From Sesamum alatum (taxonomy: Eukaryota > Streptophyta > Magnoliopsida > Lamiales > Pedaliaceae): a stretch of 64,000 bases of DNA. Of this stretch, positions 36,351 to 49,284 are shown piece after piece. A model generated the notes under the pieces. The model saw nothing but the letters and a program-made list of their open reading frames with translations, was not told the DNA's origin and did no database searches. The first letter of the stretch is position 1. The number at the start of each line of letters is the position of its first letter. Location: NCBI GenBank assembly GCA_034509735.1, contig JACGWO010000007.1:22596046-22660045 (forward strand), in the 5' to 3' direction. The position numbers and the translations under genes are program-made.

Positions 36351-38045
36351 TGTTTTATCTATACTATTTATAAAAGAGAAGGCTATTTTGTGTCTAAAAT
36401 GGTAATTTTTTGTGATTTTTACAGAAACTTTCCTTTACTTTTTGTATAATACATTTGCTTATTTCTTTCTATAGAATGAAATTAATATTTTATGGAGGAC
36501 AAAAATAAAAATTTGATATCATATTGGTAGTTCTCATACCAATTTTACAAACTACCAATTATGCCCTCTTGTCATAACCACCCATGTTCTCCCACCAATT
36601 TTTTTTCTTTTTTCTTTTTTTTTTTTTGGTCTACAAAAACCCAATTAAAAGTCTAAAACCTCTCTCACAATCTAATATGTTAATGTATTTCTCCAAAATT
36701 TGGTCTTAATAAGAAACATGTAATTAATATGTTCTTTACCAATCCTCATTCCTTAAATAAAATAAAAAATAATGATAATAATAATAAAAAAGCTTTCCAT
36801 GTTCTCATCTTTATTTTTATATTTATTTGATTTGTTTTATCTATACTATTTATAAAAGAGAAGGCTATTTTGTATCTAAAATGACAGTTTTTTGTTATTT
36901 TTACAGCAACTACCCTTTACTTTTTGTATAATACATTTGTTTATTTCTTTCTATAGAATGAATTTAATATTTTATGGAGGACAAAAATAAAAATTTGATA
37001 TCATATTGATAGTTCTCATACCAATTTTACAAACTACCAATTATGTCCTCTTGGCATAACCACCCATGTTCTCCCACCAACTGTTTCTTTTTCTTTTTTT
37101 TTTTTGGTCTACAAAAATCCAATTAAAAGTCTAAAACCTCTCTCACAATCTAATATGTTAATATATTTCTCCAAAATTTGATCTTAATAAGAAACATGTA
37201 ATTAATATGTTATTTATCAATCCTCATTCCTTAAATAAAATTAAAAAAGAAAAAAAAAAAGCTTTCCATGTTCTCATCGTTAATTTTATATTTATTTGAC
37301 TTGTTTTATTTTATAATAATAAATTATTCTTTTTTTCGTAGTATAAAACTGTAATATCCCATGTGAAATAAAGTGTTCACCATAAGTTTTTATTTAAGAA
37401 CATTGTCCATGAAAGTTTTCATATATATATTTTTAAATTTTAAATTTATGAATATATTTAATTTTTATATTAAAACTGTAATAAATCATATTTATAAAAA
37501 TAAAAAAATAAAACAAATATCGGATATTGAAGATAAGAGTGTATTAAATAATCTAAAAATATCAAAAGAAAAATCAATTAAAAGAATGAATATATATAAA
37601 TAATATTATACTTAATATTTTAATTGTGAAGTACAATCATGATACCTTAAATTAAAATAAATAATGCTTAATGAATAATTATTGACTAAATAATATTAAG
37701 AAAGTAAGCCATAATATTCTCTACTAATTAGCTATACTAGTTATAAAAAAAATAAAAAATAAAAAAATTATGTCTAGAATGAAAGGTATTTTAATATTTT
37801 ATAGAATTTACCCTTTGTTTTTGCATAATTCATTTTCAGATTTCTTCTACAAAGTGAAATTTATCATTTGTGGAGGGCAAACAGATTTAACAGAATATCG
37901 GTGTTCTCATACCAATTTTTAAACTACCTAATTGCCTTTTTTGTGAACCCTTGTTTTTTAAAAAGAAAAAAAAAATTCCATGTTCTCATCTTCATTTTCA
38001 TATTATTTGATTTATTTTACAATACTATATTACTCTTTTATGGTA
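36351..38045 (+). repeat. Tandem Helitron-like repeat, about 480-bp units
   Basis: Unit 1 (36351-36832) and unit 2 (36833-37301) are near-identical and abut head to tail. A third, diverged copy lies at 37728-38045. Each unit starts with ATCTATACTATTTATAAAAG, close to the TCTATACTATTATA end of the Helitron at 41117. Sequence after unit 2 (37318-37400) also reappears after unit 3 (38030-38110), so units 2 and 3 share a longer tail. No open frame in them is credible. Confidence 0.75.
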
Positions 38046-38110
38046 ATATATAAAACTGTAATATAATATGTGAAATGAAGTATTCATCAAATTCTTTATT
38101 TAAATTTTTA

Positions 38111-39372
38111 TTACTCTCTCTATAAATATCCATTACTTCTATTAAATATTTTGCAAATTGAAATTTTTTGCCCATAATTTCTTTTGCCGCCCACTTAAAC
38201 CCAAAGTTTTAACTTTTATTTTTAATCCCTTTCCTCTGTCTCCTTCGTCGATTGAAGAAAGCTGAGAAAAGGATTAAGAGAAAGAAAATAAATAGAAGAA
38301 TTCATTTTTGTGTTTTTTATTTCAAGAAACAAAAGAAATAAAGTTATGAATAAGGAATCAAATAGAAAAGTCATTGATTGTTCACCAATAACACAATATT
38401 ATATTGGAAGTAGGTGATCTATGTGAATTCATTATATCTACAAATGGATGAATCCTATCACAGTATAATGGATATATAATCTTATTTTATTTGCAATTAA
38501 AAGAATTTGTATTGCCTTAATTTACATTTAAATTTTTTTGCGTGTGAGGATCGCGTGCAGTGACTATTAATTTAAAAAAAAAAAAAAAAAGGAGGCGAGG
38601 AGGAGGAAAAGGGGAGGGTGGATGGATGGTAGAGATTAATTTTATTATTATTTTAAGATAAAGTAGGAATTTTTTTTATACTACAATAATACAATAAATT
38701 GTATGCAAGGGAGATGTAGGTTCAAAATAGTAAAAAAACTCAACCATATTATATAAAAAGCAATAGGGGCATACTCGACATGTGTGAATAAATAAATATT
38801 ATAAATAAATATTTTTTTTACAATTAAATGCATATCACTTTAAAAAACACAACTTTAAATAGATATTTGAGGTTGTACCTAAAAAATTATATTTTATGGA
38901 GATTTTCAAGCAATGTTACTTTTATTTTCTCGAAAGCTTTTTTTCTTTTAAAGATTTCTCTAAAGCATTTTGAACTTGGAAATGAGTCAAACTTTACCCA
39001 TGTCCGGAGGTCCATAAAAGTGGGAGAAGAAGTAATATGATAGATTAGAAAATGAAATTAAATATTAAAAAATAAAATAGCATACTAGAAATAGGTGAAA
39101 TATCAAAAATCCTCCTCCCTTAGTAATAGCGTATAAATTAATTGTTGGACCACACTTGATATGTGTATATTTTAATTTTGTTATTGTATTTTTTTAATTG
39201 AATAAAAGAGAAAGGAGAAAAATAAATAACTTATCAAAACTATTAAAATATTTTAATTTTAATGTGCATAATAACAAAATATTTGTGAAAGAAAAGAAAT
39301 TGAAGATATGCTTAGTTTGTGAAAAAAAAATAGCATATGTTCATTAAAAAAAAATTAATATTAGCTACATTT
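38111..39372. other. AT-rich DNA with a degraded Helitron 3' hairpin
   Basis: ACCACACTTGATATGTGT near 39150 resembles the minus-strand Helitron end at 41520-41538. No gene is seen; small open frames such as 38828-39040 have no recognisable content. Confidence 0.45.
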
Positions 39373-39629
39373 TTAATGATCATGGCTAAAAAATGTGATA
39401 AATAACTATTATTAACTACCATTAGATAAAAAACAATACAAATATTAGTTTTTCTACCATGAAAAATTTATTTGTCATGGCTTTTACCCATGACAAATGT
39501 TTTAGCCACCCTCGAAAAAATCACGGCCGACAACCGTTGCGTGGTCGTGGTCAATAACTATTCGCTACAGGTATTTACTATTAACCACATGGCAATTAAC
39601 CATGGTCAAATATCATATTTTTTGTAGTG
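39373..39629. mobile_element. CACTA-like MITE end
   Basis: The right end reads TTTTTTTGTAGTG; its reverse complement CACTACAAAAAAA is the terminal motif of plant CACTA (En/Spm) elements. The interior has paired inverted words such as CCATGAC and GTCATGG. A related piece lacking the terminus lies at 56480-56700. The left end and target duplication are not found. Confidence 0.55.
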
Positions 39630-39692
39630 GTTTGAGAGTATTAATACACATTTTCACAACCAAGTTAGTTATTCTAAAACCTCACTTAATAT

Positions 39693-39985
39693 ATAGTACA
39701 ATCTATCGAGAACACTCGATACGTGAGCATAATTTATTTTTATTTAACTATATAAAAGAGAAGGAAAATAAAATAAATAACTGATAATAATTGATATTTT
39801 TTCTTTTTTTTTATTAATTTTAAATGTGCATGAAGGAATATTCTTATTCTTGATAGGAAAATTCAAAGAGATGGTCATTTTTATAAAAAATAAATATGTT
39901 TGAGGGTATTTTAATCAATATATTTGCCAATTAAAGGTGGTTATTGTAAAACCCCTCACACGTAATAAATAGTATTAGCCGCTAA
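39693..39985 (-). mobile_element. Degraded minus-strand Helitron copy
   Basis: Homologous to 41508-42014, with the hairpin region at about 39707-39730 and an ATAGTATT-type opposite end after CCCCTCACACG. The terminal CTAG is lost. Confidence 0.5.
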
Positions 39986-40695
39986 TGCACAATCAACAGG
40001 TGTGCAAAATACAATATAGTTATAGCAAAAAAATATATAAGAATTATGTCACTTGTTAAATGAATTAATTAATAACACAAGTTAGTCTTAAATAAAATAT
40101 AAATTAAAAATATGTAAAACTAATGATAATTGAATAAAGAAAAAGAATAATTTTAAAAAAGTATAAGGTTGAAAAATAAATATAATATTTAACTTAATTT
40201 ATTAATTTATTTATTAACTTCTCATCCACGCACTCTTCAAAACCCCAACCCCACTATCTCCAACTATAAAACTACTTTTGTAAATAATTATTTATTGTTA
40301 GTTATTTTTATTTTTCTTTCTCCCACTTCAAAATTTTCTCAATCAAAATTATATATTTTTATCTCAATCATTTTTATATTATTGTTTTGTCTTAACATTT
40401 ATTTAATCTCTCGAGTATATTTCAATATTATATTTATTTTGCTTTATTTATTAAAAAATTAATTAAATATTTTCGCATACACATCGAGTGTGCCATATAC
40501 CTGTAATAGTTATTATTGATTCCTCCCACTTAATTAATAGATCGATAAATTAATTTAAATTATTCTATTTTACATTAGATGAACTGTCGACAAGGCTCCA
40601 ATGGGCCTCATGTAGAGTTGCAGGAGCTCACCTACCGATAATCCAAGGCATGATTTTGCTATATTAGTAAGAAAAAACTACCTCCAACCTTTATT

Positions 40696-40967
40696 TATTT
40701 TTTTAATTTTTTTTAAATTGAAAGCGATGAATTTTATTAATTATAAGTAAAGTGATTAAATTTAGTCTTGTTGACTCTCAATATCGAATAGAGACAATTA
40801 CAAACAATTAAATGAATAATATCACATAAACTAACACCTAGCTATTACAACGGCAAATCATATATACTATATAGTAGAAATAACATCAACCCACGCAGGG
40901 GTTCGAACCCATGACCTCTAGGATCATGGGGCATCAGCTTCGTCAACTAAGCTAGGCCTCCTCAGCT
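40696..40967 (-). mobile_element. tRNA-derived SINE, 272 bp, 15-bp target duplication
   Basis: On the minus strand, box A TAGCTTAGTTGACGAAGC (about 40954-40937) and box B GGGTTCGAACCCC (40910-40898) form an internal polymerase III promoter. The 3' end is an A-rich tail. A perfect 15-bp duplication CCTCCAACCTTTATT flanks it at 40681-40695 and 40968-40982. The tRNA-like head and exact duplication make the call firm. Confidence 0.95.
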
Positions 40968-41116
40968 CCTCCAACCTTTATTAATTACGGCTAATGATGG
41001 CTTGATTTAGTAATTAAAATTGAGATAGCATTAACAGGTTCAAGATCATGAGGTCTAGTCACATTGAACGTGTGGATATTTATTTTATTTTATGTCTGTT
41101 TATTATAATTTGTTTA

Positions 41117-41406
41117 TCTATACTATTATATAAAAGAAACGTCTTTTTTACTCACAAATGACGGTTAATGACACCGCCGCATCACTTTTTTATAATACCA
41201 AAAATAACCCTCAACTGATAAGATAACTACTTTATTCAACTTTTCAAATTTTATATTAATTGATAAATTAGTTTTTTTCTTTTTAGCCTTCTTTTATTTT
41301 AATGTGATATGTTAGTTTATATTTTTTACTCTTATTTATAATATAGTTTTAAGCGTTAAAAGTTATTTATTATATACATGCAGGAACGGCGTGCCACGAC
41401 GACTAG
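41117..41406 (+). mobile_element. Short non-autonomous Helitron, 290 bp
   Basis: It starts TCTATACTATTATATAAAAG directly after an A. It ends ACGGCGTGCCACGACGACTAG directly before a T, so the host site is A|T as expected for Helitrons. The GGAACGGCGTGCC stretch forms a small hairpin about 10 bases before CTAG. A decayed second copy is at 12994-13253. Confidence 0.85.
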
Positions 41407-41507
41407 TTGTTCTTTATTACATCAGCATATTGATCATACCGCTCAATTTATTGAGTTATTGATATGATCCTGTAATTAACACTTAAAAATAACCTCTTTA
41501 TTAATTA

Positions 41508-42014
41508 CTAGCTATTGTAGCACACTTGATATATGTGCGTAATTTAAATTATTATTATTTTTATTTAATAATATAAAAAAACAAAAAATAAATAAATAAG
41601 TAATTGATCATAATTGATATTATCTTAAACTATTTTTATTAATTTTATTTGTTCAAGGATATTTTTAATAAATATACATTTTATCACCCAACAATGGTTA
41701 TTCTAACCCGTCGCGCTTAATAAATAACTAGTACACATCATACACTCAACTTGCATAATTAAATAAAAAAATTCAAAATTTATTTTTTATTTTTAAATAT
41801 ATTTTAATTTTAATTAAAAAAATTAAGAGTATTATAAATAAAAATAATAACAAAGTTATAAGAAATTAAAGTTAATGGAAGTTGAGAAGAATGAACAAGT
41901 TGACAATTATCAAAGAGGGAGGAAATTAAAAACATTGAGGAAATAACGTTGAAAAAAATAGACAAAAAAAGTGAGATACTAAAAAGGTACCCTCACTTAA
42001 AAATAAAGTATAGA
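41508..42014 (-). mobile_element. Minus-strand non-autonomous Helitron, 507 bp
   Basis: On the minus strand it begins TCTATACTTTATTTTTAAG after an A and ends with hairpin GCACATATATCAAGTGTGC, then TACAATAGCTAG before a T. Start, hairpin, CTAG end and A|T insertion site are all present. No coding capacity. Confidence 0.8.
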
Positions 42015-42128
42015 TATAGATAAGATTTTTTTTTATATAGTTTTAAATCTTGGGTTGCTCAAGCAAGAAATGTAATTTGTAATTAAGTAATTTTTAGACC
42101 ATTGCATCAAGTTTGTTTGTTTGTTTTT

Positions 42129-42672
42129 GGGATAATTACACGCTCCTCCCTTTATGTTTGGTGTAATTATACATAAAACTTCTTGTGGTTTGAGAAATTA
42201 CATTCACTATTCGTGATGTTTGCTTCTGTCTAACAAATAGATCACACCATTAGTCAAAATTTACGAGATTTATTTATATTAGCAAAAAAAAAAAAAAAAA
42301 GAATTAAAGGTGAGATTTGTCATTGATTGACTTATTACTGACTTATTATAGGTCAAACGAATTTTTTATGACCAAACTATCCTTATATATCGTCACACGT
42401 TAAAGAATGAGAGGAGATATATTTTCACCATTATAAGGGTAATTTAGTCATAAAAAATTTGTTTGGCCTACATTAAGTCATTAATAAGTCAATCGATGGT
42501 AAATATCGGTTTTTATTCAATTTTTTTGTTAATATTACCAAATTCGATGAATTTTAACTAACAGAGGGACTTATCAGTTAGATAGAACAAATTTCAGGGA
42601 CATTAAATGTAATTTTTCAAATCAAATGAGGTTTATGTGTAATTACACCTGATGGGAGGAGAGTGTAATTAT
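42129..42672. mobile_element. Foldback MITE, same family as 17635-18168
   Basis: The ends GGGATAATTACAC and GTGTAATTAT mirror each other. Internal inverted words (TTGACTTATTACTGACTTA and TAAGTCATTAATAAGTCAA) fold onto each other. A (TTA)n run abuts the right end and hides the target duplication. Confidence 0.75.
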
Positions 42673-42909
42673 TATTATTATTATTATTATTATTATTTAA
42701 GGAAAGACCATTACATCAACTTTTTTTATTCAGTCTTTGACCAATTTTCGATGTGATTCAAGCCTATGTAATATAGTGGACTCAAGTCTCGAGCAAACCA
42801 ATAATAACTAGGTTTTATTGACCAAACCACAAGAAAAAGAAAAATAGAAAATGCACAAAATATTGTGATCAGTATGCATAAAGGCCTTAAATGCATGTAT
42901 GGTTCATAA

Positions 42910-43204
42910 TTAGGGTCTTTTTAGCATTTTGGTCCTGTAATTTATTAGGATAGTAATTTAGTTTTTTTATGTTCTTAACATTCTCAACTCTAAGACAAAA
43001 TTGATTGGAATTTTTAAAGTTAGCTGGAAAGTGATGTCACTTTGCGGCCAATATTTCATCATTTATCCGACCAACTTTGAAAATTCCAGACAATTTTTTT
43101 CTTAAAATTGTGAAAAATATAAGATCAAAATGACAAATAACTATAATTACATGACTAAAAATACAATTAAACAATGCATAAAGTGTAACTGTTAAGTTTG
43201 CCCT
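42910..43204. mobile_element. Foldback MITE-like repeat
   Basis: AGTCATGTAATTATAG-type sequence at the right (reverse complement) mirrors GGTCCTGTAATTTATTAGG at the left. The ends are loosely inverted. Related in style to 49285-49663. Confidence 0.4.
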
Positions 43205-43394
43205 AACATTATATTCAATTTACGCAATTGCGGATCCAACTATTTTAACAAAAATCGATCTTGAACAATTATAAACGTCAGAATTTTTCTTAAATGATCA
43301 AGTATATTTTATGTTTTATAATTGCGTTTATTTTCATTGTTTTTTCATACGTTCACAATTGGGCAAAAGGCAATTCCCAGTACGAAGCTTGTGC

Positions 43395-43925
43395 AAATGT
43401 AACCTCTATTTTTTAAAAAAATTAATTACATTTAGACCCTCTTTAAATATGTGAATTATACTTTCACCCAAAAAATTTTGAAATTATACTTACACCGCTT
43501 TCAAAAATTCTCCGTTTATACCTAACCACCTTTCATTCAAATTTCGACAGAAAATGCTGATGTCAGCCAAAAAAAAATACATATATTTTTAATTTTATCC
43601 CTCATTCAAGATTCCATGTATATTTTTATTCTTATAAGGGGATAAATGTAATACATATATAATGAGTAAGGTTAACGTTATTATATTTTTTCCATATAAT
43701 TACAAAATTATTACATGAGAATGTTAAATGAGGTGTAAAATTAAAAATATATGTAATATTTTTTCTAACAACAATATTTTTGGTCCAAACCTTGATAAAA
43801 AGGATCAGATGTAAATGGTGAATTTTCAGAGAGTGTGTAAATAATTTAAAAGTTTTTGGAGGATAGTGTAATTTTACATTTTTAAAAAGGGTCTAAACCC
43901 TTTTTAAAATGAAGTTCCTCTATTG
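43395..43925. mobile_element. Foldback MITE
   Basis: TTACATTTAGACCCTCTTTAA at the left is mirrored by AAAAAGGGTCTAAACCC and TGTAATTTTACA words at the right. It includes a TGATGTCAGC word shared with 17635-18168 (CTGACATCAGC). Boundaries are approximate. Confidence 0.5.
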
Positions 43926-44240
43926 TTGTGAAAATTCTTTAATCAGTACTACTGGTTCAATTATTTGGGCCACTTTGATGAGAAGAGACTGTAGATAGCA
44001 GTACCCTATGTACTCTGATAATTGATTTGAAGTTGTATTAATCAACCTCGACCCTAAGAAAAAATAAATATTCGGATGTGATTGATTGTAATTTCATCGC
44101 ATCTCATTTTGTTTTAATGAAAAAAAGAGATGAAAATAATTTAATTCAAATCAGATATGATCAATAAGTACTTCACGAGATTAAATGAAATGATAAGCAA
44201 TCCCCCGTGATATTGTAATGAGCAAATTATCCCTCTATGA

Positions 44241-44512
44241 CCGATGATTCCTTGCCCAAGTGGTGAGGTTGAAATCCCACAACTGAGAGGTAGTGGATTC
44301 GAGTACTATAAATGTAAGGAGTTGTTTAATTTATAGGATAACTGTATTATTTCTTTGATTGGTGTCGGTAGATGTGGATTTGTTATTATACTGTGGACTG
44401 AATAAATTTTGTTATATTGTGCACTGAATATTGTATAGCGATTGATCGCTTTAGAAACATTGTACTTTCAAATTAATAGTTCATCACTCATTATAAAAAA
44501 AAAAAAAAAAAC
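44241..44512 (+). mobile_element. tRNA-derived SINE, 272 bp, 15-bp target duplication
   Basis: Box A TTGCCCAAGTGGTGAGG (about 44252) and box B GTGGATTCGAGTAC (44293-44306) lie near the 5' end, and a poly-A tail ends the element. A perfect 15-bp duplication ATTATCCCTCTATGA lies at 44226-44240 and 44513-44527. It inserted into a MITE-like sequence whose GCAATTTACCTC word resumes afterwards. Confidence 0.95.
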
Positions 44513-45002
44513 ATTATCCCTCTATGAAAACATAATAGCAATTTACCTCATAGTGTATTTAGTAATAAAGCATTTACTTCCTTATATTTTTAAAAATGAC
44601 GCAATTTACCTCTTTATATAAAGAGATAAATTATTTTATTTTAAAAAATACGAAAAGATAAATTTTTATTTTTATATAGATTAATTTATTCATTTACAAC
44701 GTCACAGTGGATAGAATACATTAAACCCTATTTAATACACCAACGGTTTTCCAAATCCCGATCTCGTGTTTGTCAAAATGCAATTTTCTTTTTAGAGTTT
44801 TAAAAGTTAAACTTATTTCTCAAACATTCAAAAATAGCTTTCTTTAAGCCAAACATAGAGAAGTATCCTTTTAAAGCAGTTGCAAACACTTCCAAACAAG
44901 CGAACCTTATCTGACTAAATGAATGCTAGTGAAATAATTATCAGTTAGTAATATAAATAATTATATATGAGTAGTCACAACTTGGACTTTTATATAATAT
45001 AA

Positions 45003-48000
45003 TGTTAGAATAGGTGACCAGAAAGCCAATAGGTTTGACGATTTGTAATTTATTATACAACTCGATGTAAATTTAATATTATTATTATTAGAATAGGTGA
45101 CCATGTAGCCAATCTTGGTGGGTAAAATGTGACCTATGTCTATACAATTTCAGTGTTTTGATAAACTATTAATGAATAAAGAAGTGAAATTCATTCTGGC
45201 ATTACTTTGTTTGCGTTAACTTTACTGCTTTATCTATCTGTTCACTATGCAAACAAGCCCACGGACTGAAAGCCCATTTCGGGGACTAGGACTACGCTTG
45301 GAGGTAGGTCCATGAAATCAGTCCCGCCGAATCAGTCCGGAAATCTCCAAGTCAAGGAATCTCGAAAATGGGTACCGAGATTCCCCTTGAGATTTGCACT
45401 AAGCATCTGCTATCGTATTTCATCGACGGGTGACGAAGGTCGTCTAAGCAGTGTTAGTGGGTTAGCATGCTAGGGATCAGCTGACTGAGTTGACTCGCGG
45501 GAACCGTCTTACGGAGGACCTTGAGTAGGGTCAGCAAGGTATGACGTGTATTCCCGGTTCCAACGGTACAGGTCAAGTCCTTTGACTTGAGGAACTGCTG
45601 AGTTTACCTGTATGTCAGGTCTGTATCTTAGATATGGTGAGAGATTGCCAAGAAGCACTTGAGTAGTCATAAGCCATGTCTAGTGCAGCTCTGGTGTACA
45701 GAGTGACAGTAGTTTCCAAGAAAGGATCTGTCTCCTGTCAAAAGGCATTGACAGTTGAGTCTCACGTATGCTCTGTGTCTTGTCTCTAAAATCTGTGGCC
45801 ACAGTAACTGAACAGAAGGGAGGGTTTCCCTTGCGGCGTTTAGTAAGGACAGACCGACACTTAGGTCCAAAATGGATACCTGCATTTTCCGTGCCCTAGA
45901 CCCAAAGTGGTGAGACCGTAGACAGAAGGACAAGTGTACTGTTAGAGCCTAAAAGTTCATCCCCGAATATTTCACCTAGTCTCTAGTGCCATGGACCGTT
46001 GCTAGATGGCCACCCATGGTAACGGACGGATTCTAGGAATCCGACCAAGTCTAGCTGAAAGGTGAACCTAAAGAGTCACACACAGTCCACACACATCAAG
46101 TATTTAATTTAGAATTAAATATTAGAGAAAAAGGAATGATTAAATTGGATTTAATCGGGTCCTTTATTTTCTTGGAGAATTAATTCCTATTATTTGATAA
46201 AAGGAATTAATGTAATAAATTAGATTTATTAGAGGATTAATTTAATAGGCCTAGAATAAATATTTATAATTTATTATATTTATTTATTTGGCCTTTGGAA
46301 TATTTAGTAGGATTTAAATATTCTATTAAATTAAATTAATGATTGAGATTGAAAGGGAGAGATGGATGGCTAGGATTAATTTGACTAGGTCAAATACTAT
46401 TTTAACTAGGACTTTGACTAGGTCAAAATCCTAATCAAAATAGACCTCTTAGAGTTGGAGTTTAAAGAAGATTAAACTCCTCCTCTGTATAAACCCCTAG
46501 CCTCCTACAATTCAAGGATTGATGAATCTTGAAATTCCAACACACACACACACACACACACTACTCGAGCTCTCTCCTCTCCCTCTCGTCCGCCCCCTCT
46601 CACTCTCCCAAGAAAATATTTTTCTTGTTCTCTTGTTCTTGGAACATTAGAACTTAGGAGAATTAATACAGTTAATCAATAACGTGTTATTAATTCATCA
46701 TCTCCAAAAATTATACTTGTTCGTTGCTAGCACGACGTGCAAGATACGTGGGTGGATCGTGTGTCACGATTTGGAGGATCTCAAGAACGAGGTCTTGGTG
46801 CAAAATGGAGAACAACGCGAGTAGCCGTTGAAGACGGAAACGACAACGGGTAGGTCTCGGTTTACGTTTTCGCCCCTTTTAATTTTAATCCCTATGGCCT
46901 CCATGATTGTTTGTATGTATTTAATTCATGAGATACACCGAACACCCGGGAAAGTTCAAGGGCACACCCCTTGAACGTGTTCTTTAATTTTCGTTAAAGC
47001 ATGTTTAAATTTCGTATTTTAATTTTATACCACGCTTCCGCATTCGCGCTATTTTCCTGGGACGATCCACAATCTTTCAATTATGTAATGAATAAAATGA
47101 GTATTCGTCACTTCTGGTGCTCACTTTGTTGCGCTCATTTCACATTTGTTCAAACGGTGTTTAACTTATATCGCAACAAAGCCCACATACCATGGATAAC
47201 AACTCGTGCAGTTGGGCCACGCATTGGATGGTGGTCATGAAACCAACTGATTAAGAGTTGGGTCTGAAACGTTCCAAGTCGAGGACCTCGAGACAGGGCA
47301 TCGAGAGTCCTATTGAGACTTGCGTCAGGAGTCGTGTTCATTGGATGAGTGCCGTATTTCATCGGAGACAGGCGTGGGACGCCTGCACGATCGTGATGGG
47401 TTGGTCGACTGGGGTCGAGCCGACTGGACTGACTCGCGGGGATCATTATATGGAAGCCTTGGAGGCTTGGTCGGTATGGTTGGTTTTCCTCGGTTCCGAT
47501 AGTACGGGAGTAATCCTCAAACTTAAGGGATCATGGCAGTCGCATGCACATGACGGTTGTATCTTGGATCTGGCGAGAGGTAATCATTCTGTACGATGAT
47601 TATCATAAGCCTTGTCCAGTGTAGTCGAAATGTGTAGCGAGAACGGTGGATTCCAAGAAGAGGATCCGTCCCCTGTGAAGATGTGATACAGGTATCTCCT
47701 ATGCACTCGGAGACACGTTCATGCTGTTTAAAGTTGTGGCCACAGTGGTTGGTCGAACAGGAATGGTTTCCTGTGTCGACGCAATAAAGCATACGTGGTC
47801 TCGAGTATTAAGCATAGATGCCTAGTCAAGGATGGGAACCGACGCCCAATTCCATACCCTAGACTAAGGCCGGGAGACGGTAGACGGAAGGATTGTACCC
47901 GTACGGAATCAGCGCCTAAATGTTCACGCCAATTCACCTAGTCTCTAGTGCCATGGACCGTTGCTAGACGGCCACCCATGGTCACGGGCCCTTGTGGGAC

Positions 48001-49247
48001 ACGGGCCCAAGTCTAGCTGAGGGTGAACCTAAAGGGTCACACACAAATCACCGAGGAGGTTGAGAGATCGACTTGGAGTCAATCTCGAAGGATAAATAAG
48101 TAATTGGATTACTTAAGGGAAAGTCCATTGGATGGGCGGGCCAATATTGTATCGGGCTTTCGTTTAATCGGTAAATTGGATTTTCGATTAAATATGGAAA
48201 GTTGAGACGTTGAGACGTTGAGACGTTGGATCTTTTAATTGGATTAAAAGATCAGCGAGAATAATTTAAATGGACATTAAATTGGATTTAATGTTGGGTT
48301 CGTCGTAATTGGATTACGATAAAACCCAGTCCGTTAAATTTTACCCGAGAGGAGAAATAATTCCTATTTTGGAATAGGAAGAAGTTGGACTTTTTTTCTT
48401 AATTAAACATGGCCGAGATGCTCCCTTGGAGGAAGCAAAATCAGCCATGTTTCATGCTAGGTGGTATGTTGACTTATCTTTTTTGGAAAGAGACAAATCA
48501 ACTCCAATCAAGCTCTTCCCTTTTGGTATGATTTGATCATACCATAAATTTTGGTAGGCTTGATTGAAGAATTGATGGTGATTGATTGAAATGAATCTAG
48601 ACATCCTTGGATGAACCTAGACACATTCCAATAATCACATTAATTATGTATATATATTAGAATATACTACACCAAGTATTAGTGATTCATTATTCATCTT
48701 TTTCTAGGAAAAAGAAAAAGGAATTTTCGGATCTCCTCTCCCTCTCTAACTCTCGATTTTCTCCTCCCCCTTTCACTTGTGTTCTTCACTTGGTTTTGAA
48801 TCAAGAGGAAGAACAAAGTAGGTTTAAGAGAACACTAATTCATAGTGTTCTTCTCTTAAACCGATTCCTTCATTAAACCCGTTTTCTTCTAGCAAGGAGA
48901 ACGTGCGGTTCTTCCGGTGTGGTGTGGATCACCTTTGGAGAATCCATACATTTGGATTTCGTGAGCATTCCGGAGAAGGAACAACGCAAGTAGGCGGAAG
49001 CACACGCTAAACAATCAAAGGTAACGTTTTTATTACGCTTTGATTGATTTAATATATATATCTATGCCCTATGTGTTTAATATACGTTTACAATATTTAC
49101 ACATCCTACATCGAACGCTCGGTTGAGCACCCAAGGGTACACTCTTTGGGATTCGTTTATTTAAATTAGATTTAAATTTACGCACCCTTTCTCGCTTTCT
49201 TGCTTCCGCTCGCGCTCCCGCTCCCGGGCGGATCCGCTTGTCCATCA
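45003..49247 (+). repeat. Copia solo LTR (outer), interrupted by another solo LTR; target duplication TATAA
   Basis: The LTR starts TGTTAGAATAGGTGACC at 45003, runs to 45085, and resumes after the inner LTR (about 47080) with GTAATGAATAAAATGAG, ending GGATCCGCTTGTCCATCA at 49247. The same continuous order appears uninterrupted at 53432-55629. A 5-bp duplication TATAA flanks it (44998-45002 and 49248-49252). No internal element region remains, so recombination between two LTRs likely removed it. Open frames inside are not coding. Confidence 0.92.
45086..47079 (+). repeat. Copia solo LTR (inner), 1994 bp, target duplication ATTAT
   Basis: It starts TATTAGAATAGGTGACC (terminal TG changed to TA) and ends GATCCACAATCTTTCA, with ATTAT at 45081-45085 and 47080-47084. 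It belongs with the LTRs of the element at 3542-12464 by its end sequence. A likely TATA box CTGTATAAAC lies at 46485. A (CA)n run is at about 46540-46560. Confidence 0.92.
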
Positions 49248-49284
49248 TATAATTTTTTTTTAAAAAAAGACTTATCTATAACAA

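Noticed and set aside
40898..40954. tRNA gene-like A and B boxes
   Set aside because: They are the internal promoter of a SINE with tail and 15-bp duplication; no full cloverleaf.
36601..44510. CRISPR-like or centromeric satellite array
   Set aside because: The repeats are long, few and transposon-derived; nothing has short regular spacing.
47258..47599. 113-codon open frame, and similar frames at 53676-54363
   Set aside because: These fall inside solo LTRs; similar LTR wording gives partial frames that are not conserved in length or stop position.
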